Source: Meiothermus sp.
GTDB lineage: Bacteria > Deinococcota > Deinococci > Deinococcales > Thermaceae
Length of the DNA stretch: 64,000 nt
NCBI RefSeq assembly: GCF_026004055.1
Contig: NZ_BPIJ01000002.1
Location: 373,803-437,802 of the forward strand
Direction of reading: 5' to 3'
The notes beneath the pieces were generated by a model that saw only the letters and a program-made list of their open reading frames with translations, was not told the origin of the DNA and made no database searches. Below are positions 58,384 through 64,000 of the stretch, piece by piece. How positions within the stretch are numbered: the stretch's first letter is position 1; every line of letters starts with the position of its first letter. A program made the position numbers and the translations under genes.

Positions 58384-58484
58384 TTGAACTTTCAAAGAAA
58401 TACTATATCGGCAGGTTACACTTTTTACGTGGGTCTACCTGAGCCTCCACTAGGAAGGGAAGCCTGTATTGGGCAAAGGAAGTT

Positions 58485-60272
58485 ATGCGAATCGGAAAAC
58501 TGGCCTGGATTGTGGTAGGTTTGTGCATTCTGCAACTCGGAGTTGCTTCTAGCGAAGCCGATGGTTTGCAGCGGTACGTTTTTTTGGTCGACACCTCTGC
58601 TTCCATGATTGGGCGAGAAGATGGACGTACGGTGATCTTCCCCCAGGTACAACGTGAGTTGATGCGATTTGCCCAGCAAGTCGCCGAGGAGGCCGAGGTA
58701 CACCTGGTGCCTTTTAGCGCCGAGCCCCAGGAGATGGCCCGGTTTGTGCTGCCGCAAGAGCGGGAGTCGATGTTGCGCTATGTGCGCGGTCTGCGGGCCG
58801 AGGGCGGTTCAAGTCGTATCTTTGGGAGCTTGAGGCTGGTTTATTCCGAGCTTTGTAACGAGCCTCGAGCCTTTTATCTTTTTACCGATGGGCTGGACAA
58901 CTCGGCAGAGCCGGCCCAGATGCCCGAGCTTAATAGCCAGTGTCCCCTTACCCTGGTAGCCCTGGGAACCCTTCCCAAGGGCTTTACCGATGCCTGGACA
59001 GGGTTTCGGCACAACCGCCTGGCCGACCCTCCCAGCAAGCCCCTGGCCCACCCAATCGGCGCAGAAGTACCCGACTTTCCCCAAACGCCCGATGGAACGG
59101 TGTCATCGGCAGACCCACCTCCCCTACCCGACCCTGTGCTGGCAGGGGTGCAAAAAGCGTATGGGGAGAAGCCCGGCCCACAACCGGCACCGGCTCCCCC
59201 GTCGGCCAGCCCGGAAGTGAGGCCCTCTCCCCCTCCAGCCCGCACCGCGCCACCCCAAAAACTTGCAAACCCAAACCGACCCCAAACCATTGCTCCAGCC
59301 TCGCCAAGACCGGCTCCGGCCGCACCAGCCCGGCCTTCCAGCACCCCCCCTGGGGCTGTGCGTCCTGCTGTACCCAAACCCACCCCGGCCCCAGCCCCAA
59401 CTGAGCTGAGAACAAAGTCCCAACCCATCTCCCCATCTGCTACCCCCAAACCCACCCTCGGGGTGCAGACCCGACCTCCCAAGGCAGCGTTGTACCGGCT
59501 GTACCTAGTAGGCTCTCCTCGCCTGGTGGATGGCGCAGTGGTGGTGGTGTACCGCCTCGAGGCCAGTCCCGAGGCCACCCTTCCCCTCAAACTCCGCCTC
59601 CAGGAAGCACCCCCCGGCTTGCGCATTAGCTACAACCACCAACCCCAATCCATTGCCGTACGCCCAGGGGAGCAGTTCGAGCTGCGCGTTTCCAATCCGG
59701 GCACCCAGGCTGTCGTTCTCGAGACCGGCTTCAGGGTGGAGCAGGCCCCCGGCCCGGTCGAATTACCCCCGGTCTTACAGCTCTCGGTACCCCCCCTGGG
59801 GGTCTCGCGGGGCGGGCCGGGGTGGGGGTGGGCTTTGGCCGGAGTGCTGCTCCTAGCAGGGCTTGGCAGGCTAGGGGTGCTATGGCGTCGCAGCGCCCAG
59901 GCCCCACAGACCGCACCGGTAGACAACAGGAAAGGCTTGCATGGATCAGAAGCGAACCTGGTGCCGCTTTCTCCTCCTCTGCTCAGTCTGGATTTTTTTG
60001 GCGCAGTCCCCGAGCAACGGCGCAAGTATCTTCCGCTCCTTACCCAGGTCTACGACCTAGGCGAGGCCATCGGCGACCCGCTGTTGGCGCGTTTTCAAGT
60101 ACAACCGGGCCCAACAGGACTCGAGGTGCTCCACCTCCCCGGACACTTGCGGGTCTACCTCGAGGGCCAAGAGCCCCTCCACCCAGGCCAAACGGTGGAG
60201 CCAGGCCGCACCCTCCATCTCTTCGACCTCTGCGGGACTGCCGTAGGCATCCTGAGCGTCCAAAGAATGTAG
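58485..60272 (+). CDS. Membrane-anchored von Willebrand factor A protein with Pro-rich stalk
   Basis: 595 residues. Signal peptide (about 1-22). VWA domain (about 28-175) with MIDAS D36-T-S-A-S40 and LFTDGLDNSAEP. Then a Pro/Ala-rich region at about 185-332 (PAPAPPSASPEVRPSPPPAR and similar), an Ig-like domain (about 335-440), one transmembrane helix at about 446-468 (ALAGVLLLAGLGRLGVLW) and a cytoplasmic tail of about 125 residues ending LDFFGAVPEQRRKYL to LSVQRM. The layout is that of an exported metal-dependent adhesion or sensing module tied to a cytoplasmic domain. The partner is unknown. No aerotolerance-type MoxR genes are adjacent. The start is the first ATG after AAAGGAAGTT. Confidence 0.78.
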   Translation: MRIGKLAWIVVGLCILQLGVASSEADGLQRYVFLVDTSASMIGREDGRTVIFPQVQRELMRFAQQVAEEAEVHLVPFSAEPQEMARFVLPQERESMLRYVRGLRAEGGSSRIFGSLRLVYSELCNEPRAFYLFTDGLDNSAEPAQMPELNSQCPLTLVALGTLPKGFTDAWTGFRHNRLADPPSKPLAHPIGAEVPDFPQTPDGTVSSADPPPLPDPVLAGVQKAYGEKPGPQPAPAPPSASPEVRPSPPPARTAPPQKLANPNRPQTIAPASPRPAPAAPARPSSTPPGAVRPAVPKPTPAPAPTELRTKSQPISPSATPKPTLGVQTRPPKAALYRLYLVGSPRLVDGAVVVVYRLEASPEATLPLKLRLQEAPPGLRISYNHQPQSIAVRPGEQFELRVSNPGTQAVVLETGFRVEQAPGPVELPPVLQLSVPPLGVSRGGPGWGWALAGVLLLAGLGRLGVLWRRSAQAPQTAPVDNRKGLHGSEANLVPLSPPLLSLDFFGAVPEQRRKYLPLLTQVYDLGEAIGDPLLARFQVQPGPTGLEVLHLPGHLRVYLEGQEPLHPGQTVEPGRTLHLFDLCGTAVGILSVQRM

Positions 60273-60380
60273 TTTTGGATCAGATAGAGCGGCCACACAT
60301 AGTCGGTTGTGCTGCGGAGTAGGAATACGAGCCCCTGTGGAGCCCTTTGGGGGAAGCGCGCTCACTGCATGCGTAGCAAA

Positions 60381-60419
60381 GAACACCCGGCACAGCAAAA
60401 ACCGCCGTACCGGGTGTTC
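60381..60419. terminator. Bidirectional terminator between VWA gene and rpsA
   Basis: GAACACCCGG (60381-60390) pairs with CCGGGTGTTC (60410-60419); the inner CACAGC/GCCGTAC part extends the stem with G-U pairs. TTCTTT follows in both directions. Lies 13 nt past the rpsA stop. Confidence 0.75.
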
Positions 60420-60431
60420 TTTGGAAGTGCT

Positions 60432-62093
60432 CTAGGCTTTTTCTTTGTCGTCTTCCAGGCTGAGCTGGCTCAGGAGGTCACCGAACACATCGCCCAGCTT
60501 GACGTTGGTATTGGAAGTAGGCACCACGCTGGGGTCGTAGTTGATGTAGGCCGCACTGCCGCCCGTACCGTAGTCGTAGTCGCGCTCACGTCCACGCCCT
60601 TCGCGGGAGCCACCCTTGCCTTTGGGACGCTTGGGACGCTCGCCGCCCTTGGCTTCACGTCGCCCCTTGCGGCCTTCTCCCTCTTCCTCGGAGGTTAGAT
60701 TTTGCACCGGCGGAGGTAGCAGGCGCTTGCGCGAGAGGCTGATGCGCTGCTCTACAGGATCGATCTGGAGGATGGCCGCCTCAATCTCATCGCCCTTTTT
60801 GAAGAGTTCGGAGGGCTTCTCGATGCGCTCGTAGGCCAGCTCGGAGACGTGAATCAGGCCCTCGATACCGGGCTCGATCTCCACAAACACCCCAAAGTCG
60901 GTGAGGCCCGTAACCTTGCCCTTAACCGGGGTACCGGGGGGGAAGCGGTCAGGCAGGCTTTTCCAGGGGTCGGGTTGGGTTTGCTTTAGGCCCAGCGAAA
61001 GGCGGCGCTCAGCAGGGTCGATGCGCAAAACCTGGGCCTCGACCTCCTGGCCTTCCTTCAAGATTTCACTGGGGTGTTTGGGGCGCTTGGTCCAGGACAG
61101 CTCGGAGATGTGGATGAGGCCCTCGAGGCCCGGCTCCACCTCCACAAAGGCCCCGAACTGGGTCAGGCCCACCACCTTACCGTTCACTTTAGAGCCGATG
61201 GGGTACTTTTCCGAAACGGTCAGCCAGGGGTCTTCGGTGAGGGCCTTCATGGAGAGGTTGACCCGCTCACGCTCGGTGTCCACCGAGAGCACCTTGGCCT
61301 TCACGGTCTGGCCCTTGTGTACCACATCTTTGGGGTGGTTAAAGCGGCCCCAGGTAATCTCGCTGCGGTGTACCAGGCCATCTACCCCGCCCAGGGCCAC
61401 AAACACCCCAAACTCGGTGACTTCGACCACCTGACCCTCGACGATATCGCCTTCCTTCAAGCTCGCGAGGATCTGGCTGCGGGCAGCTTTTTGTTCGGCC
61501 TCGAGCACCGTGCGGCGCGAGAGAATGATGCGGCCCTTTTTGCGGTTAAGTTCGATGATTTTGACCGGGAAGCTCTGACCCACGTACTCGTCGAGCTCCG
61601 GGGTGCGCTTGAGATCGACCTGGCTGGCCGGCAGGAAGGCGCGAACACCCTCGACGGTAGCCACCAGACCCCCCTTGACCTTTTCCTTGACCTGCACCAT
61701 CACCGGCTCGCCCTGCTCGTACAGGGCTTGAATCTTGACCCAGCTCTGGTCGGCTTCGGCCCGCTTTTTGGAGAGCACCACCTGGCCGTTCTCGAGGTCG
61801 GCCCGCACCACGTAGGCGGTCACGCTGTCGCCGGGCTTGAGGAGGTTTTTGAGCTCCTCTTCGGGCAGGTTTTCGTCGGTGAGCTGGTTGAGCGGGATGA
61901 TGGCTTCGGTGCGCGCGCCGATGTCTACCATGACGCCATCGTTGGTGACAAACACCACCGTGCCGGTGACAATCTGGCCGCGCTGGACGGTCTTCTCGAG
62001 CCTTGCCTCTGCATCCTGCAGGGCTTGCTCCATGCTAAAAACCTGGGGTTCTTTTCCAGTTTCCACTGGAGTCTGGGTAGCTTGGTCTTCCAT
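60432..62093 (-). CDS. rpsA: 30S ribosomal protein S1
   Basis: 553 residues with five S1 (OB-fold) repeats: about 38-105, 120-185, 205-273, 290-360 and 378-448, each with the VxVGxVVxVxxFGxFVxL-type pattern (for example GKVTGLTDFGVFVEIEPGIE). The C-terminal about 90 residues are basic/Gly-rich (GREAKGG, RPKRPKGKGGSREGRGRERD), then an acidic end (LEDDKEKA), unlike the six-repeat E. coli S1. It binds mRNA to the 30S subunit; given how many mRNAs here seem leaderless, its role in initiation may be smaller. AGAGGAAA precedes the ATG; the promoter is at 62260-62231. Confidence 0.95.
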   Translation of the reverse strand: MEDQATQTPVETGKEPQVFSMEQALQDAEARLEKTVQRGQIVTGTVVFVTNDGVMVDIGARTEAIIPLNQLTDENLPEEELKNLLKPGDSVTAYVVRADLENGQVVLSKKRAEADQSWVKIQALYEQGEPVMVQVKEKVKGGLVATVEGVRAFLPASQVDLKRTPELDEYVGQSFPVKIIELNRKKGRIILSRRTVLEAEQKAARSQILASLKEGDIVEGQVVEVTEFGVFVALGGVDGLVHRSEITWGRFNHPKDVVHKGQTVKAKVLSVDTERERVNLSMKALTEDPWLTVSEKYPIGSKVNGKVVGLTQFGAFVEVEPGLEGLIHISELSWTKRPKHPSEILKEGQEVEAQVLRIDPAERRLSLGLKQTQPDPWKSLPDRFPPGTPVKGKVTGLTDFGVFVEIEPGIEGLIHVSELAYERIEKPSELFKKGDEIEAAILQIDPVEQRISLSRKRLLPPPVQNLTSEEEGEGRKGRREAKGGERPKRPKGKGGSREGRGRERDYDYGTGGSAAYINYDPSVVPTSNTNVKLGDVFGDLLSQLSLEDDKEKA

Positions 62094-62230
62094 TCGCCTG
62101 TTTCCTCTCTGCCTTTGCCGTTCGTCGCGTCAAAACTACGCCCAGATTGCTCTGGGGTTGGTTTTGGATGGTCTGCGCGACGGACTGTCTCCCCAAGGAT
62201 ACTATCCCCTGTGCTGAGACATACCTGTCA

Positions 62231-62260
62231 TTTATAGCACAGGTTTGAGGGTTTGTCCAA
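62231..62260 (-). promoter_or_regulatory. Promoter of rpsA
   Basis: Minus strand: TTGGAC (62260-62255), 18 bp, TATAAA (62236-62231). The leader would be about 130 nt, long for this genome, so post-transcriptional control (for example by S1 itself) is possible. Confidence 0.6.
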
Positions 62261-62304
62261 CCCGTCAAGGCCCTGTAGATACCGAGTCCAGCGCGGGGTT
62301 TCTC

Positions 62305-62501
62305 ATACCGGATTCAAAAAGATAGTCTTCAAAACAAACCACCCTGGGGGCTATCTTTTTGAATCCTAGAGCACACCCCTCCCTGACGGTCGGCGAAAAA
62401 AACGTCTCCCTTCCAAGGGGCGGTATCGCCCTCCGCTACGCGGATAACTTCGGTCGGGTTAGTTCGTTACCGAACGGTGGCGAACTAACCGAATCTGGTA
62501 T
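62305..62501 (+). repeat. MITE-like repeat family E, copy 3
   Basis: 197 bp from ATACCGGATTC (62305-62315) to GAATCTGGTAT (62491-62501). The middle (GAGCACACCCCTCCCTGACG onward) is identical to copy 1 over long stretches; the subterminal loop differs. Confidence 0.9.
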
Positions 62502-62601
62502 CAAATACATCTGGGCCGAACGTGCTGGAGAAAAAAGGCTATGGGGGCATAGCATCGCTTGCCGGCCCTGAACAGCTTTGAGTTTTTGACTATCTGTTGG
62601 G

Positions 62602-63315
62602 CTAGAGCTGGTGGCCTTCGGGGGCATGCCCCTCCACCCAGTGCGAGCCATCGGGCAGAAATTCCTTTTTCCACACCGGCAGTATTTGTTTGACCCGCTC
62701 AATGGCATAACGGCATGCCTCGAAAGCCTCGGGACGGTGCGGTGCCGAGACTACGATTAAAATGGAGCCCTCGCCGGGCATCACCCGGCCCAGGCGGTGC
62801 CACAAAGCCACCCGGCCCAGCACCCAGCGCTCGCGCATCTCGGCAATAATTTGCTGCATGACCTTCTCGGCCATGCCGGGGTAGGCCTCGTATTCCAGGT
62901 AGGTCACAGCAAGGCCTTTGTTGGGGCTGCGGGTGGTGCCCAGGAAACTCACCACCGCTCCGTAAGGGTCATCCGAGGCCCAGTCTACCCAGGGCTGCAC
63001 CAACAAAACTTGCTGGGTCAGGCCAAAGCTATCGCTGCCTGTAGTTTGCCGGACAAGCTCGGCCTGGCTCTGCTCGGACGAGCCCCCCGATACCGGCGGC
63101 AGGAAGGCCAGTTCATCGCCATCTTTGAGTGGGTCGCTGGGTTGAGCTAGTTGTTCGTTGATGGCCGCCAGCCCGCCCGCTAGTTGCAGGGGGTACTGGG
63201 CTTCCAGCAGGGCCTTGGCATCGGCAACGGTAGAACCGGGGGGAAGCTCGAGCTCGAGCCGGGCCTGCCCCGCCTGCTCACGAAAAAGGGCAAATAGCAA
63301 TATCCGAACACGCAT
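62602..63315 (-). CDS. Molybdopterin synthase, MoaD-MoaE fusion
   Basis: Converts cPMP to molybdopterin. 237 residues. The N-terminal ubiquitin-like MoaD (about 1-78) starts MRVRILLFALFREQAG and ends with the diagnostic LPPVSGG (G77-G78). After a linker (SSEQSQAELVRQTTGSD) comes MoaE (about 95-237) with VVSFLGTTRS, MAEKVMQQI, ALWHRLGRVMPGEGSI, AFEACRYAIERVKQ and the active-site lysines of PVWKKEFLPDG. MoaD must expose a free Gly-Gly to be thiocarboxylated, so the fusion probably needs cleavage after G78, as reported for MoaX of mycobacteria. The hrcA-like gene lies upstream, 57 nt away. Confidence 0.92.
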   Translation of the reverse strand: MRVRILLFALFREQAGQARLELELPPGSTVADAKALLEAQYPLQLAGGLAAINEQLAQPSDPLKDGDELAFLPPVSGGSSEQSQAELVRQTTGSDSFGLTQQVLLVQPWVDWASDDPYGAVVSFLGTTRSPNKGLAVTYLEYEAYPGMAEKVMQQIIAEMRERWVLGRVALWHRLGRVMPGEGSILIVVSAPHRPEAFEACRYAIERVKQILPVWKKEFLPDGSHWVEGHAPEGHQL

Positions 63316-63372
63316 AGTTTTGATTGTCCTGGCTCGAGGGCCGAGTGTCTAGGGGTCAAAGGCTCAAAACGT

Positions 63373-64000
63373 TCACTTCCCCATATACGCCTGGCTCATG
63401 GTATAAGCCACCGACAACGCCCGTTCGTAGCGCATGCGCACCGGGCCCAAAAGGGTCAGTTCGCCGACTTGGTCGTTTGCCCCAAACCCCGCCTGTACCA
63501 GCGAGAGCCCCTCGTCCTCCCCCACCCGGACATTCACACCCCCTGGAGGGGTGAGGGTAGTGTCGCTGGGGCCTTCGTAGACCGCAATGGCCTGGCGCAA
63601 AAATAGGGGGTTCTGGGCCTCAGGCTCGCTTAGCAAAAGCCCCATGCCTTCGCGGTATTCTTCCTGGCCGCCTTGGGCAAACGCCCTGCCGATGGATTCG
63701 TACAGTTCCATCATGGCCGGCGTGCTAGCCCGCACCGGCCCGGGGGTTTTAAACAGGCGCTGCTCCGCTTCGTTCAACTGGGCTTCGGTGGGCGTGAAGG
63801 ATAACTCGATGCGGGCCTCGCGCACCCGCCCCCCTTCCAGCACGGCTACCGCCAGCACTTTGCCGGGTGTCAGGCTGGAAAGGTGCACCTGCAATAATTT
63901 GGGCGCACGCTGGGATTTGAGTCGCAGGATGGCAGGGTAGCCCGAGAGCCTGGAGGCCACCTGCACCAACAAAGCCTCGCGCCTCGAGCCCGCACCCTCC
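63373..64000 (-). CDS. hrcA: Heat-inducible transcription repressor HrcA (C-terminal part)
   Basis: The 5' part lies beyond the window edge; about 208 residues are visible. The frame begins EGAGSRREALLVQVASRLSGYPA, the join of the HrcA DNA-binding part to its GAF-like dimerisation domain. It continues KLLQVHLSSLTPGKVLAVAV, ELYESIGRAF, and ends GELTLLGPVRMRYERALSVA, the signature of HrcA C-termini (G-x-x-G-P-x-R-M-x-Y). HrcA represses chaperone operons at CIRCE elements; no CIRCE sequence was seen in this window. hrcA is followed by the molybdopterin synthase gene on the same strand. Confidence 0.82.
   Translation of the reverse strand, partial: EGAGSRREALLVQVASRLSGYPAILRLKSQRAPKLLQVHLSSLTPGKVLAVAVLEGGRVREARIELSFTPTEAQLNEAEQRLFKTPGPVRASTPAMMELYESIGRAFAQGGQEEYREGMGLLLSEPEAQNPLFLRQAIAVYEGPSDTTLTPPGGVNVRVGEDEGLSLVQAGFGANDQVGELTLLGPVRMRYERALSVAYTMSQAYMGK

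Overview
The window is about 62-63% GC. Its proteins look like those of the Thermaceae (phylum Deinococcota), most probably a Meiothermus. The class III PPK2, the glucose-type ABC binding protein, GyrA/GyrB, FtsH and S1 all resemble Meiothermus/Thermus proteins as I remember them; no database search was run. Two other features fit. Many genes carry a -10 hexamer 6-9 nt before the start codon, which is leaderless transcription as known in Deinococcota. The palindrome CTCGAG is also strikingly frequent. No rRNA, tRNA or CRISPR array was seen.

Layout. 0-7.5 kb: the end of a branched-chain-type 2-oxo-acid dehydrogenase cluster (E1 beta, E2, E3), minC, a two-component system and a GMC oxidoreductase. 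7.5-8.3 kb: a nest of MITE-like repeats. 8.3-21.8 kb: gyrA, a DUF1501/DUF1800 pair, PPK2, a GNAT/acyl-CoA-synthetase-like fusion, a ModE-like regulator, ftsH, a TPR protein and a HAD hydrolase. 22-25 kb: a small protein resembling a PEP-synthase lobe, then two adjacent PHP-domain genes (histidinol phosphatase and PolX). 25-29.6 kb: a CBS protein, a HerA-like ATPase, csaA and small genes, all bracketed by an inverted pair of repeats. 29.6-38.4 kb: hisG, HU, plsC, a YhdH-type reductase, a rhodanese, a UbiA prenyltransferase, a second repeat nest, an SDR and an aminotransferase.

38.4-41 kb is a decayed accessory patch. It holds a MITE, a remnant of a secreted protein, a lipoprotein gene split by an IS630-like fragment, and a broken transposase. 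Then come serA, two DegV genes and dtd (41-45.3 kb). Next are a ROK repressor with a glucose-type ABC importer (45.3-50 kb) and a peptide-type ABC importer (50.4-54 kb); neither importer has its ATPase here. The window closes with an M23 peptidase/propeller protein, gyrB, a VWA protein, rpsA, a MoaD-MoaE fusion and the 3' part of hrcA.

The most interesting signals are: (1) a PolX whose polymerase metal ligands are lost while its PHP nuclease motifs survive; (2) at least five families of terminal-inverted-repeat elements, two sharing ends and TA target sites, stacked in composite blocks; (3) near-uniform leaderless promoters; (4) a consensus promoter firing straight into a hairpin, a candidate tiny RNA; and (5) a terminator-like hairpin in the gyrA leader. 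I did not find a clear new multi-gene system.
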